DNA of 48,114 nucleotides from an uncultured Gammaproteobacteria bacterium (GTDB lineage: Bacteria; Pseudomonadota; Gammaproteobacteria; HyVt-429): positions 1 through 48,114 of the forward strand of contig CAMYOD010000013.1 of assembly GCA_947259975.1 (NCBI GenBank), read 5' to 3'. Shown here one piece after another: positions 7,734 to 17,049 of this stretch. Position 1 is the first letter of the stretch, and every line of letters starts with the position of its first letter. Made by a program: the position numbers and the translations under genes. The notes under the pieces were generated by a model. That model was not told where the DNA came from. It saw only the letters and a list, made by a program, of their open reading frames with translations, and did no database searches.

Positions 7734-8960
7734 ATGGCACCCATCATTTCATCGTCGGCTGATTTCAACCCGCATATGACGTTGCAGAAACCGTCACCAG
7801 ATTTGCCCGCACCCGATCCCGATGCGCACGCGCGTAGCCTGGAGTTGTGCGACCAGATCCGCACCGAGATTGAACGCAACGGCGGCCGCATTTCCTTCGA
7901 ACGCTTTATGGAGCTGGCGTTATATGCGCCCGGGCTCGGTTACTACATGTCCGCAATGGCGAAGTTTGGCGCCGCGGGCGATTTTGTCACGGCGCCGGAG
8001 CTGTCCGATCTCTTCGGCGCTTGCGTGGCCCGCCAATGCGCCCAGGTGTTGCGCCATCTCGGTGGCGGCGACGTACTCGAGGTCGGCGGTGGCAGCGGCC
8101 GGCTTGCGGTGCAGGTTATGCGCGAGTTGGAGATGCTCGGCTGTCTGCCGGAACGTTATTTGATTCTGGATTTGAGCGGGAGCCTGCGCGCGCGACAGGA
8201 ACAGACCCTTACGGATGAGTTAGCGCATTTGCGCGGGCGGGTGCAGTGGCTGGATCGTCTGCCCGAGCAACCGCTGCGCGGTGTCGTACTGGCCAATGAG
8301 GTGCTCGACGCGATGCCGGTCCAACGCTTCGTGATGCGGGCCGATGAATTGAAACTGCAAACCGTGGCCGCGGAAAAAGACCGGTTTGTGTGGCGTGAGG
8401 AAGGCGCACCGGCGGAACTCGCACGGGATATTCGCCAACGATTACCGGCTGGTGACACGGTGGCGGGATATACCAGCGAGGTAAACCCGCGCGCGGAGGG
8501 CTGGGTGGGCAGCATGGCCGATGTGCTCGCCACGGGTCTGGTGCTGGTCATCGATTACGGCTTTCCGGCCGCGGAGTACTATCACCCGCAGCGCACCGGC
8601 GGCACGTTGATGTGCCACTATCGGCATCGTAGTCACGATGATCCTCTCGTTCTGGTCGGCTTGCAGGACATCACCGCGCATGTGGATTTTACCGCCATCG
8701 CCGAGGCGGCCCACGCCAGCGGGTTGTCGGTACTGGGCTACACGAATCAGGCCTCCTTTCTTATTGCCACGGGCCTGCTCGATCTGATGCAGGACCGTGC
8801 CGGGGACGATGCGAAGCTTCAGCTCGAACTCGGCCAGCAAGTGAAAAAGCTCACGCTGCCGTCGGAGATGGGTGAGCTCTTCAAGGTCATTGCCTTTGGT
8901 AAGCGGTTTGACGAGCCGCTGTTGGGCTTTGATTTGCACGATCAACGCGGGAAACTCTAG
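7734..8960 (+). CDS. Class I SAM-dependent methyltransferase, MidA/NDUFAF7 family
   Basis: A 408-aa protein of the MidA/NDUFAF7 (formerly DUF185) family. The mitochondrial member methylates an arginine of a complex I subunit; the bacterial substrate is not established. Visible family features are GGRISFERFMELALYAPGLGYYMS, FGAAGDFVTAPELSDLFG, the SAM-binding loop DVLEVGGGSGRLAVQ, VVLANEVLDAMPVQRF and LVIDYGFPAAEYYHPQRTGG. The start at ATG 7734 or at ATG 7776 (MTLQKPSPDLP) cannot be decided from the sequence. Its stop lies 2 bp before uppP, so these genes are likely in one transcript. Confidence 0.92.
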   Translation: MAPIISSSADFNPHMTLQKPSPDLPAPDPDAHARSLELCDQIRTEIERNGGRISFERFMELALYAPGLGYYMSAMAKFGAAGDFVTAPELSDLFGACVARQCAQVLRHLGGGDVLEVGGGSGRLAVQVMRELEMLGCLPERYLILDLSGSLRARQEQTLTDELAHLRGRVQWLDRLPEQPLRGVVLANEVLDAMPVQRFVMRADELKLQTVAAEKDRFVWREEGAPAELARDIRQRLPAGDTVAGYTSEVNPRAEGWVGSMADVLATGLVLVIDYGFPAAEYYHPQRTGGTLMCHYRHRSHDDPLVLVGLQDITAHVDFTAIAEAAHASGLSVLGYTNQASFLIATGLLDLMQDRAGDDAKLQLELGQQVKKLTLPSEMGELFKVIAFGKRFDEPLLGFDLHDQRGKL

Positions 8961-8962
8961 GG

Positions 8963-9760
8963 ATGGATTATCTCCAGGCGTTGGTACTCGCGTTTATTCA
9001 GGGTCTGACCGAATTCCTGCCGATCTCCAGCGCCGCGCACCTGATCCTCCTGCCGCGCCTGTTTGGCTGGCAGGACCAGGGCCTGGCGTTCGACATTTCC
9101 GTGCACGTGGGCAGCTTACTGGCGGTGTTAGTGTATTTTCGTCATGACCTGCGACCCATGGCGCGCGACTGGCTCGTCCACGTGCGCGGCGGGGCATCGA
9201 CAGATATGGCTCGGCTCGCCTGGGCGGTGGTCTTCGCCACGTTGCCCGCCGCCCTCGTCGGACTCGCGTTCAAGGAATTCGTAAATACATCGCTGCGGGG
9301 TCCGTTGGTGATCGCGACTGCGACCATCTTTTTCGGACTCGTGCTCTGGGCCGCGGATGTCAGTGGACGTCGGCTGCGGGATGAACACACCATTACCTGG
9401 CGAGACATCGTGCTGGTCGGTTGCGCCCAGGCCCTGGCCCTGATCCCCGGTACCTCGCGTTCGGGCATTACCATCACCGCGGGCTTGTTGCTCGGGCTGA
9501 CGCGGGACGCGGCGGCGCGGTTCTCGTTTCTGCTCTCCATCCCCATCATCCTGCTCGCCGGCGGGCACACATTCGCGCAGCTGTTGCAGTCCGGTGAGAC
9601 CGTGCGCTGGGGAATCCTGTTCGTCGGCACGGTTCTGTCCGGCGTGACGGCGTACACGTGCATCCATTTGTTTCTCAAGGCGATCGAGAAAGTCAGTATG
9701 CTGCCGTTCGTGATCTATCGGCTGTTGCTGGGTGTGTTTCTTTTCTACCTGTTTCTATGA
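8963..9760 (+). CDS. uppP: Undecaprenyl-diphosphatase UppP (BacA)
   Basis: Inner-membrane phosphatase that recycles undecaprenyl pyrophosphate to the lipid carrier used for peptidoglycan and surface polymers. At 265 aa it has the normal length and is strongly hydrophobic throughout. Diagnostic motifs are FIQGLTEFLPISSAAHLILLP near the N-terminus and LIPGTSRSGITITAGLLLG in the second half, which hold the catalytic Glu, Ser/His and Arg positions. The usual SSS/G is SSA/A here, a conservative change. It starts 2 bp after the midA-like gene and converges on cca. Confidence 0.96.
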   Translation: MDYLQALVLAFIQGLTEFLPISSAAHLILLPRLFGWQDQGLAFDISVHVGSLLAVLVYFRHDLRPMARDWLVHVRGGASTDMARLAWAVVFATLPAALVGLAFKEFVNTSLRGPLVIATATIFFGLVLWAADVSGRRLRDEHTITWRDIVLVGCAQALALIPGTSRSGITITAGLLLGLTRDAAARFSFLLSIPIILLAGGHTFAQLLQSGETVRWGILFVGTVLSGVTAYTCIHLFLKAIEKVSMLPFVIYRLLLGVFLFYLFL

Positions 9761-9781
9761 TCGCGACATGAGGTTTGGCCC

Positions 9782-11038
9782 TCAGGTCTCGGGTTCGGCA
9801 TCCGGCGTTGCGCCCTGACCGGCTGCCAAAGCGTGGCGAATTGCTTCGACCCGTAGCCGATGGATCTCGTTGCCGATGGCGGCACCCTCGAGGCCGCGGC
9901 TTGTCGCCACCCGCGGGTCGACGCCGTGCGCGGCGCCGAAGGCGCGGCGAACAATCTCCCCCTGCGGGTAAGGCAGCGTCTGCTTGCCGCTGCGGCCGCG
10001 TACGTCGGCCTGGCATGCGGTAATGAGTTGCTCGACCCGTTCCGGCCGGCGGAACGCATCCATCGTCTCGAGCATCTTCAGAAGCGTGGCGGGTGTCAGC
10101 TCGTCCGCCCGGTGACAGTGCGAATGGTATCGGCACACGATTAACGCCAGGTCGCGATAGTCGTTGGGTACACGAAATCGCTCGCACAGACCGCGAATGA
10201 CCGTGAGCCCCTGTTGTTCGTGATCGTGATGCCGCGGCCAATCCGATGCCGGTGTCGCGGCCTTGCCGACATCATGCATGAGCGCGGCAAAACGAATCCG
10301 CGTGTCGGATGTCAATTCTGCCGCGGCATCCACGACCAACATGGCATGCACGCCGGTATCCACCTCAGGATGCGGCTTCTCCGGCTGTGGCACACCGAAC
10401 AGTGCATCAATTTCCGGAAATACCCGCGCCAGCGCACCGCAGCCGCGCAACACGCGGAAGAATTGAGACGGACGTTCTTCGCCCAGTGCGCGCTCGAGTT
10501 CCGACCACACCCGCTCCGGCACCAGGGCGTCGACTTCGCCATCGGTAACGATCATGCGCATCAGTGTGTTAGTGCCGTGCGCGACCCGAAAGCCCCACCT
10601 TGCATAACGGGCGGCAAACCGCGCAACCCGCAGGACGCGGACCGGATCCTCGCGAAAGGCGGGCGACACATGACGCAGCACGCCCTGCTTTAAGTCGCTT
10701 TCGCCGTCATAGGGATCGATGAGTTCGCCCGTTTCGCTCTCGGCCATGGCGTTGATGGTCAGGTCACGGCGTTGCAGGTCTTCCTCCAGCGTGACTTCCG
10801 GCGAGGCATTGAAGACAAATCCTTTGTAGCCCGGCGCCACCTTACGCTCGGTGCGCGCGAGTGCATATTCTTCATGGGTTTGCGGATGCAGGAAGACGGG
10901 AAAATCGCTGCCGACCGGACGAAAGCCGCGGTCGAGCATCTCCTGGGGCGTGGCGCCGACCACAACCCAGTCACGGTCTTTCACCTCGAGCCCAAGCAAC
11001 CTGTCACGGACCGCGCCGCCGACCAGATAGATTTGCAT
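9782..11038 (-). CDS. cca: CCA-adding tRNA nucleotidyltransferase (multifunctional, with HD domain)
   Basis: Adds or repairs the 3' CCA end of tRNAs without a template. The 418-aa protein starts MQIYLVGGAVRDRLLGLEVKDRDWVVVG, the class II nucleotidyltransferase motif with its DxD pair. It continues with RRDLTINAMA, DPYDGESDL and VLRVARFAARYARWGF. The C-terminal part carries an HD phosphohydrolase domain (RIRFAALMHDVGKA and a HHDHE segment), as in the long E. coli-type enzyme with phosphatase/phosphodiesterase activity. Minus strand, convergent with uppP and divergent from the lipoprotein peptidase gene. Confidence 0.97.
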   Translation of the reverse strand: MQIYLVGGAVRDRLLGLEVKDRDWVVVGATPQEMLDRGFRPVGSDFPVFLHPQTHEEYALARTERKVAPGYKGFVFNASPEVTLEEDLQRRDLTINAMAESETGELIDPYDGESDLKQGVLRHVSPAFREDPVRVLRVARFAARYARWGFRVAHGTNTLMRMIVTDGEVDALVPERVWSELERALGEERPSQFFRVLRGCGALARVFPEIDALFGVPQPEKPHPEVDTGVHAMLVVDAAAELTSDTRIRFAALMHDVGKAATPASDWPRHHDHEQQGLTVIRGLCERFRVPNDYRDLALIVCRYHSHCHRADELTPATLLKMLETMDAFRRPERVEQLITACQADVRGRSGKQTLPYPQGEIVRRAFGAAHGVDPRVATSRGLEGAAIGNEIHRLRVEAIRHALAAGQGATPDAEPET

Positions 11039-11079
11039 TGTTGACTTGAACTGGATGATTGCGTTGTTAAGGTATACCC

Positions 11080-12129
11080 ATGGTTACTATCCCACATAAG
11101 GTTTATGTCGTCATCCTGGGTGCCTTGATGGTGACCGGCTGCGCCAATCTTGGTTATTACATGCAGTCGATCAGTGGCCACATGGAGGTGATGCGCAAGA
11201 GCCGGCCGATCGAGGACTGGCTGACGGATCCAGGTACCTCGCCGCAATTGGCGCAGCGGCTGGGCCTGGGGGTGGAGATACGGGATTTCGCGTCCCGGTC
11301 CCTCGGTTTGCCGGATAACGACAGTTATCGCCTGTATGCAGACCTGGATCGCGCCTACGTCGTATGGAATGTATTTGCCGCCCCGGAGTTGTCCCTGCAG
11401 CCGACACAGTGGTGCTTGCTAGTCGTAGGCTGTGTCGCCTACCGCGGCTACTACGCGCAAGAGGACGCCGAGCGGCTGGCGCGGCGCCTGCGTGCAGACG
11501 GTCTGGACGTCTATGTCGCCGGGGTGCCGGCCTATTCGACCCTCGGGTGGTTTGATGATCCGCTACTCAACACGGTCATCGAACAGCCGGAAGTTGACCT
11601 TGCCGCATTGATTTTTCATGAGCTCGCCCACCAGGTGGTTTTCATCAAGGGTGATTCGGCGTTTAACGAGTCATTTGCGACGGTCGTCGAAAACGAAGGC
11701 GTGCGGCGCTGGGTCGCGGCGCGAGGTAATCCCGATCAGCTGGCTACTTATCGACTGAAGCAGCAGCGGCGACAGCAGTGGGTCGACTTGGTGATGGGTT
11801 ATCGTGCGCGACTCGCCGAGGTTTACGGCAGTGACGCAGACGTTGTGTCGCAGCGCGCGCAGAAACGACAGCTGTTTGATGGACTACGGGAAGATCTGCG
11901 CTACCTCTGGCGAGCCTGGGGCGTCGATGAAACCAGGGCGGAGCGCTATGCGAAGTCACTGAATAACGCTTATGTTGTTTCAGTAGGTACCTACTACGAA
12001 CATGTTCCGGCGCTGGAACGTTTGCTCGCTATCCATGGCGGTGATCTGGCCGCATTCTACGCCGCGGCGGGTAAGCTCGCGCGGCTGGCGCACGACGAAC
12101 GCCGCGTCGCACTCAATACGCTGTTGTGA
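11080..12129 (+). CDS. Putative lipoprotein aminopeptidase (DUF2265-type, HExxH)
   Basis: A 349-aa protein with an N-terminal hydrophobic stretch ending in MVTGCANLG, a lipobox, so it is probably a lipoprotein. It matches the putative-aminopeptidase family seen in proteobacteria. Recognisable parts are GHMEVMRKSRPIEDWL, the zinc-metallopeptidase motif LAALIFHELAHQVVF (HELAH) and the downstream NESFATVVENEGVRRW, which supplies a conserved glutamate. Peptidase activity is inferred from the HExxH motif; the substrate is unknown. It starts 41 bp from divergent cca and ends 15 bp from the convergent NDUFA9-like gene. Confidence 0.85.
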   Translation: MVTIPHKVYVVILGALMVTGCANLGYYMQSISGHMEVMRKSRPIEDWLTDPGTSPQLAQRLGLGVEIRDFASRSLGLPDNDSYRLYADLDRAYVVWNVFAAPELSLQPTQWCLLVVGCVAYRGYYAQEDAERLARRLRADGLDVYVAGVPAYSTLGWFDDPLLNTVIEQPEVDLAALIFHELAHQVVFIKGDSAFNESFATVVENEGVRRWVAARGNPDQLATYRLKQQRRQQWVDLVMGYRARLAEVYGSDADVVSQRAQKRQLFDGLREDLRYLWRAWGVDETRAERYAKSLNNAYVVSVGTYYEHVPALERLLAIHGGDLAAFYAAAGKLARLAHDERRVALNTLL

Positions 12130-12144
12130 TCGGCCGTCTGGGCG

Positions 12145-13101
12145 TTAACTGCGTCGCGCGATCTTGCGCAGCTGCGCATAGTGTTTATCGTCACTGGTGA
12201 GATAATCCGGGGCCACGGTTTCCAATGCGGTAGGTACGATATCCAGGATCGGCGCCATCGCCTTATTGCACACACTGTCGATTTGCAGCGAGCGATAGTT
12301 ATCCAGCGAAAAGGGCTTGCCGGGCACCAATCCCATGATTGCCGCTTGCAGCCAGGACTGGGTGTTGTTCAATCGGATGATCCGGCGGCGTATGCCGATA
12401 CAGCGGCCGACGTAGTCGACTAATTCCTCCAGGGTATAAATCCTCGGTCCACACAGGTTATAGCCTTGACCGAAGGTCGCCGGCTTGTCGAGCGCACCGG
12501 TGAATGCTTGTGCCAGATCCTCGACGTAGATTGGCTGCAGGCGTGCCTGCGGACAGGCGAGTGGAAACGCATACGGTATCTTGCGTAACAGTCCCGCGAA
12601 GCGATTGAGAAAGCTGTCGCCCGGCCCAAAGACCACCGACGGGCGAAAACTGGTGACGTGAAAGTTCTCACCGGCGGCGTTGTGCACCAGGTTCTCCGCG
12701 ACACCCTTGCTGCGAAGATAGTGGCTCGGACCATTCGTGTCGGCATTGAGTGCGCTCATATGCAGCAGGCGAGACACACGCGTCTGCCGACAGGCTTCCA
12801 CGATCTTGGCGGCGAGGTCGGCGTGGGCAATGCGAAAACCGGCGCCGGAATGGCCTCTTTCGTTGAGGATGCCCACCAGATTGATCACGGCATCCATGCC
12901 CTGCAGCGCTGCCCGTAGCACACCGAGATTGTGAACATCGCCCTCAACGATGGACACCTGCGGGATAACAAGCAATGACTTGTGGCGTTCGCGATGTCGC
13001 GTCAAGACCGTTATGCGGTGCCCCGCCTTGGCAAGCCGCGACGCAATACGACCGCCGATAAAGCCGGTCCCTCCCAAAATGCAGATATTCATCCGGATCA
13101 C
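12145..13101 (-). CDS. NAD(P)-binding protein, complex I NDUFA9 subunit-like
   Basis: A 318-aa atypical SDR. It starts with a Rossmann nucleotide-binding motif (MNICILGGTGFIGGRIASRL). Then come VINLVGILNERG, LLHMSALNAD, YLRSKGVAENLV, a modified YxxxK region, and TSFRPSVVFGPGDSF. This is the pattern of bacterial proteins resembling the NDUFA9 accessory subunit. Cellular role is not established; quinone or lipid metabolism is sometimes proposed. ATG at 13101 (MIRMNIC) and ATG at 13092 are both possible; the latter starts directly at the conserved strand. It lies 18 bp downstream of the transglycosylase gene on the same strand. Confidence 0.88.
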   Translation of the reverse strand: MIRMNICILGGTGFIGGRIASRLAKAGHRITVLTRHRERHKSLLVIPQVSIVEGDVHNLGVLRAALQGMDAVINLVGILNERGHSGAGFRIAHADLAAKIVEACRQTRVSRLLHMSALNADTNGPSHYLRSKGVAENLVHNAAGENFHVTSFRPSVVFGPGDSFLNRFAGLLRKIPYAFPLACPQARLQPIYVEDLAQAFTGALDKPATFGQGYNLCGPRIYTLEELVDYVGRCIGIRRRIIRLNNTQSWLQAAIMGLVPGKPFSLDNYRSLQIDSVCNKAMAPILDIVPTALETVAPDYLTSDDKHYAQLRKIARRS

Positions 13102-13119
13102 CGCGCAACGAGGCGCATT

Positions 13120-15147
13120 TTATAGATGTCTCGAGTCTGTCTTTGGCTGCAGGCTACTCAGATCAGCTCCGTGGGCCGTATCGCCATTTGCGGCCGCATG
13201 CTTGCGGCTGGCGGACGGTACCACAGGCGGCATGCGCTCCTTCAGCCGTTTGGTCTGTTTGCCAAGCTTGTGATTATAAATGGTCGTGAAGCCCATGACA
13301 TTCTTGACGTATTGACGCGTTTCGTTGAAGGGGATGGTTTCGACCCATAGATCCGCCGGCAACGTGGAGGCCTTCGGCAGCCACTTGCGCACCCGGTGCG
13401 GACCCGCGTTGTAGGCGGCGGTGGCCAGCACCTGATGACCGCCGTTTTCCTCGAGTACCGTGCGCAGGTAATTGGTGCCAAGGCGGATATTATTTTTTAC
13501 GTTCAGGATGGAATAGTTATTGCGTATATTGAGTTTCAATCGACGGCCCACATTACGTCCGGTGGCGGGCATCAGCTGCATAAGCCCGAGCGCACCGGCG
13601 TGGGAGCGGGCGTCGGCGATAAATGCGCTCTCCTGGCGCATCAGGCCGAACACCCACGCCGGATCGAGCCGTTCCCGCTGCGCGTTACTGTTCACCAGAT
13701 CCTGGTATAGCACCGGAAAGCGAAGATTGAGGTCGTCACGATGCCCCGACTTACCCGCCGTGAGAATCGCGCGATCGTACCAACCCCACTCATAGGCAAC
13801 CCGCGCGGCGACCTCCAGCTCCCGCGTCGTCATGGTTCGTGTCGCCCACTGCCATTGGCGCCGCGCAGCGATGGTCTCGCCGAGAGTGAAGAGTTCACGC
13901 GCAATCTTGATGCTGGGCGCGTCGTTCATCGCTGCGATTTCGCTGCCGCTGGCACCGATTTTTTCGTTTTTCATACGATAGGGTCGGTTGATGCGATCGG
14001 CGGCCAGAAATCCATAATAGCCACGTTCGTCCGCGAGGACCTCGAAAAGTTGCCGGGCGCGACCCTTGTCACCCATATGTTCGAATACACGCGCCGCAAG
14101 GTAGCGGGTCTGGCTATTGCTGTCACGGAGCTGGCTCCTGACCAACAGCTGTTTTGCGGTGCGCCAATCCTTGTGCCGTAACGCACTACGCGTGTGCCAT
14201 TGGCGCAACACATCATCGTCCGCCTCCGCCTTGACCGACGCGAGCCAGTCCTTGGCTTCGGGCAGATGACGGCGCGCCGCCATGATGCCCAATTTGCGCA
14301 TTATGTAGGCATCGTCTTTGGCCGGCAGGCGGTGTTTTTTCTTCAAACGTTGCCATTGCGCCATCGCGACCCTTGGATCAACACGACCGAGTCGCAGAAC
14401 GCCGTGTTTTACGATGGTGCGTGCAACTGAACTATCCAGCGGGTAATCGATAGTACGCAGTTTGTTGCCGGGTTTTCGATGCATACGCTTCCAGCGTTCC
14501 ACCCAGGCACGGTCGCTGGCCGATAGATAGTTTTGAGCAAGAAAGCTGGCCAGGCCCAGGCGGCCTCGTTTCATGGCCAGACTGATGCGCGACCAGACTA
14601 ATTGTGACGACAGTCGTCCCGATTTGTGCCAGGCGTCGAACAACGGATCACATGCATCGGGGCGCGATATGCCGGACAGCCACAGACTCTTGACCTCGTC
14701 TTCGATCTGCGCGTGCGTGCGTGCATCCCGCGCCAGATTCGCCAAACGATAACAACGCAACTCGACATGCCTCTCGCCGGCGGGGAATTCCTCATGAAAC
14801 AGTTGCCACTGCCCTCGGTTGGCCAGATGCATCAACCATTTGCGACGCAGCTGCTGGCTGGTCACTGCATTACTATTCGCAGCGAGAAATTGTTTGATGC
14901 GGTGGGTCGAGACCGTGGTGACGCGGCTCTTCAGGTAGGCATAATCCAGATGCCCCTGCAGGATGTAGCCGCCGAGGCCGTCGCGCAGCTGTCGGTGGCG
15001 TGCCAGGTCGCCCCGTTCCAGCGCCCGCAGCGCCTCGCGATAGTCGTGGCGCTGCTGCTTGAGAGTCGCGGCGCCGGCGCCCACGGGGCACAGACACAGA
15101 ATAATTAGTAATATTTTCAATAGGTTGGAAATCCGCACGTCTTTCAA
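13120..15147 (-). CDS. slt: Soluble lytic murein transglycosylase (Slt70-like)
   Basis: Periplasmic enzyme that cleaves peptidoglycan glycan strands, releasing 1,6-anhydro muropeptides. The ~675-aa protein has a signal peptide (LLKILLIILCLCPVGAGA). A long alpha-superhelical region of about 450 residues follows, then a C-terminal lysozyme-like domain. The catalytic glutamate lies in GLMRQESAFIADARSHAGALG (about E506), followed by LMQLMPATG, the NIRLGTNYL segment and AYNAGPHRVRKWLP. The start is TTG at 15147 or GTG at 15138. Released anhydro-muropeptides could be taken up by the AmpG-like permease encoded at 18701. Confidence 0.95.
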   Translation of the reverse strand: MKDVRISNLLKILLIILCLCPVGAGAATLKQQRHDYREALRALERGDLARHRQLRDGLGGYILQGHLDYAYLKSRVTTVSTHRIKQFLAANSNAVTSQQLRRKWLMHLANRGQWQLFHEEFPAGERHVELRCYRLANLARDARTHAQIEDEVKSLWLSGISRPDACDPLFDAWHKSGRLSSQLVWSRISLAMKRGRLGLASFLAQNYLSASDRAWVERWKRMHRKPGNKLRTIDYPLDSSVARTIVKHGVLRLGRVDPRVAMAQWQRLKKKHRLPAKDDAYIMRKLGIMAARRHLPEAKDWLASVKAEADDDVLRQWHTRSALRHKDWRTAKQLLVRSQLRDSNSQTRYLAARVFEHMGDKGRARQLFEVLADERGYYGFLAADRINRPYRMKNEKIGASGSEIAAMNDAPSIKIARELFTLGETIAARRQWQWATRTMTTRELEVAARVAYEWGWYDRAILTAGKSGHRDDLNLRFPVLYQDLVNSNAQRERLDPAWVFGLMRQESAFIADARSHAGALGLMQLMPATGRNVGRRLKLNIRNNYSILNVKNNIRLGTNYLRTVLEENGGHQVLATAAYNAGPHRVRKWLPKASTLPADLWVETIPFNETRQYVKNVMGFTTIYNHKLGKQTKRLKERMPPVVPSASRKHAAANGDTAHGADLSSLQPKTDSRHL

Positions 15148-15226
15148 ATCTCTTTATAGGATGTGATAATCGTTTCCCTCTTAAAAGGTATACGATAAAA
15201 AACGTCCGTCAGCAAAGAGTATCGGC

Positions 15227-16591
15227 ATGGCGATGCAGAGCATTAACCCAAGTACTGGTCAGGTCATCAGGGAATTCGATGTATGGACACCACGGGAGCT
15301 GGAGGCGGCGTTGTCCGCGGTGGCCACAACAACGCCGGTCTGGCAGCAGACCGATATCGCTGAGCGGACACGCTTGATGAATGCGGCCGCAGCGGTGTTG
15401 CGCGGAAGTGCAGACCGCTATGCCGCGCTGATTAGCGAGGAGATGGGCAAGGTTATCAAGGAAGCCCGCGCGGAGATCGAGAAGTGTGCCTGGGCGTGCG
15501 AATATTACGCGGAACATGCCGCCGGCTTTCTCGCCGATGAGTTCATCGAGTCGGACGCCGGGCGCAGCCTCGTGGCCTATCTGCCCCTGGGTACCGTGCT
15601 GGCCGTAATGCCGTGGAACTTCCCGTTTTGGCAGGTGTTCCGGTTTGCGGCCCCGGGGCTCATGGCGGGTAACACCTGTGTGTTGAAACACGCCTCCAAC
15701 GTTCCGCAGTGCGCCCTGGCGATCGAGGATGTCTTTCGCGAAGCCGGCTTTCCCGCCGGCGTCTTCCGTACGCTGATGATTTCGGCATCGCAGGTGGCCG
15801 CGGTGATCGAAGACCCGCGGGTGCATGCGGTTACGCTTACCGGCAGTGAACCCGCCGGCCGCCAGGTGGCGGCGCAGGCCGGCGCCAATCTCAAAAAGAC
15901 GGTGTTGGAGCTGGGTGGATCGGACCCCTTTGTCGTCTTGGCGGACGCGGACCTGCATGCCGCGGCCGAGGTCGGGGTTGTGTCCCGTTATCTCAACGGC
16001 GGCCAAAGCTGTATTGCGGCGAAGCGTTTTATTCTCGTCGACGCGATCGCGGACGAATACATAGCACTCTTTAAACAGAGCATGGCGCGGCTCAGACTCG
16101 GCAATCCGATGGACCCGGACAGCGATGTGGGACCCATGGCGCGGGCGGATCTGCGCACTGAATTGCACGCGCAGATCACTGACTCGGTGGCCGCCGGCGC
16201 GGTTGCCGTGACCGGCTGCCAGCCGGTATCGGGGCCGGGCAATTTCTATGCGCTGTCCATTCTGGATCAGGTGAAACCGGGAATGCGGGCCTATGAAGAG
16301 GAGTTGTTTGGTCCGGTTGCGATTATGCTTCGTGCCCGCGACGCGGATGATGCGGTGCACATTGCCAATGATTCGCGCTTTGGTTTGGGTGCAAGTATCT
16401 GGACGCAGGACAGTGAACGGGGTGAGCGCCTGGCGCGCCGTATAGAGTCGGGCGCCAGCTTCGTCAACGGTCTGGTAAAGAGCGATCCGCGGCTGCCGTT
16501 TGGCGGTATCAAGGCGTCCGGATACGGGCGCGAATTATCACGCCACGGCATCCGTGAATTCGTCAATGCCAAGACAATCTGGGTCAAATAA
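15227..16591 (+). CDS. NAD(P)-dependent succinate-semialdehyde-type aldehyde dehydrogenase
   Basis: A 454-aa aldehyde dehydrogenase of the short GabD/Sad-like group, which oxidises succinate semialdehyde or a related aldehyde to the acid. It starts MAMQSINPSTGQVIREF. The cofactor region holds VMPWNFPFWQVFR and TGSEPAGRQVA. The catalytic pair is E228 (LELGGSDPF) and C262 (NGGQSCIAAKRF). The C-terminus has LPFGGIKASGYGRELSRHGIREF. All core residues are present. The exact substrate cannot be read from sequence. It diverges from slt, and the bactofilin gene follows 45 bp downstream. Confidence 0.92.
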   Translation: MAMQSINPSTGQVIREFDVWTPRELEAALSAVATTTPVWQQTDIAERTRLMNAAAAVLRGSADRYAALISEEMGKVIKEARAEIEKCAWACEYYAEHAAGFLADEFIESDAGRSLVAYLPLGTVLAVMPWNFPFWQVFRFAAPGLMAGNTCVLKHASNVPQCALAIEDVFREAGFPAGVFRTLMISASQVAAVIEDPRVHAVTLTGSEPAGRQVAAQAGANLKKTVLELGGSDPFVVLADADLHAAAEVGVVSRYLNGGQSCIAAKRFILVDAIADEYIALFKQSMARLRLGNPMDPDSDVGPMARADLRTELHAQITDSVAAGAVAVTGCQPVSGPGNFYALSILDQVKPGMRAYEEELFGPVAIMLRARDADDAVHIANDSRFGLGASIWTQDSERGERLARRIESGASFVNGLVKSDPRLPFGGIKASGYGRELSRHGIREFVNAKTIWVK

Positions 16592-16636
16592 GGTAGGCTC
16601 GTCGCCCCATCGATCCTTCACTGAGAGACGTGAATA

Positions 16637-17017
16637 TTGTTTAGGAAGAAGACCGAATCCGCGGAGCGTCGTTCGCTCACGAGCACCATATTGGGCTCGG
16701 CCGCGCAGTTTCACGGTGATATCAGTAGCACCGAAAACATCGATGCGCATGGCGCAATCGATGCGAACGCGGAAATTCATGGGCGTTTACTGGTCGAGTC
16801 AGGTTGCCGGTGGAAAGGGAATATTCTCGCCGATGAGGTGATCGTGCACGGTAAGGTCGACGGTGACATCGTCGCGCGCAACCGACTGGAACTTGCATCC
16901 GGATCGAGCGTAACGGGCGATATCCGCTGTCCGGTGATCGCGATGGACGTCGGCGCAATCTGCGAAGGCCAGATTCACATGCAGGATGCGTCGCAAGTCG
17001 GCAAGCCGCCGGCCTGA
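16637..17017 (+). CDS. Bactofilin-family polymer-forming protein
   Basis: A 126-aa bactofilin (formerly DUF583), a beta-helical protein that self-assembles into cytoskeletal filaments, often linked to cell shape or envelope remodelling. The central ~90 residues show the repetitive small/hydrophobic pattern: FHGDISSTENIDAHGAIDA, EIHGRLLVESGCRWKGNI, VIVHGKVDGDIVARNRLEL and SSVTGDIRCPVIAMDVGAI. N- and C-terminal tails are short and polar, as usual. The start is TTG at 16637, because the frame holds no ATG or GTG before the conserved core. Relatives often sit beside peptidoglycan hydrolases; here the transglycosylase is two genes away. Confidence 0.88.
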   Translation: MFRKKTESAERRSLTSTILGSAAQFHGDISSTENIDAHGAIDANAEIHGRLLVESGCRWKGNILADEVIVHGKVDGDIVARNRLELASGSSVTGDIRCPVIAMDVGAICEGQIHMQDASQVGKPPA

Positions 17018-17049
17018 ACACGCATCCTCGCCGTACCCCGCGGGGCTAC

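Noticed and set aside
15209..16360. 383-residue minus-strand frame opposite the aldehyde dehydrogenase gene
   Set aside because: It mirrors a complete aldehyde dehydrogenase with all catalytic residues. The product is rich in H, R and Q with no domain pattern.
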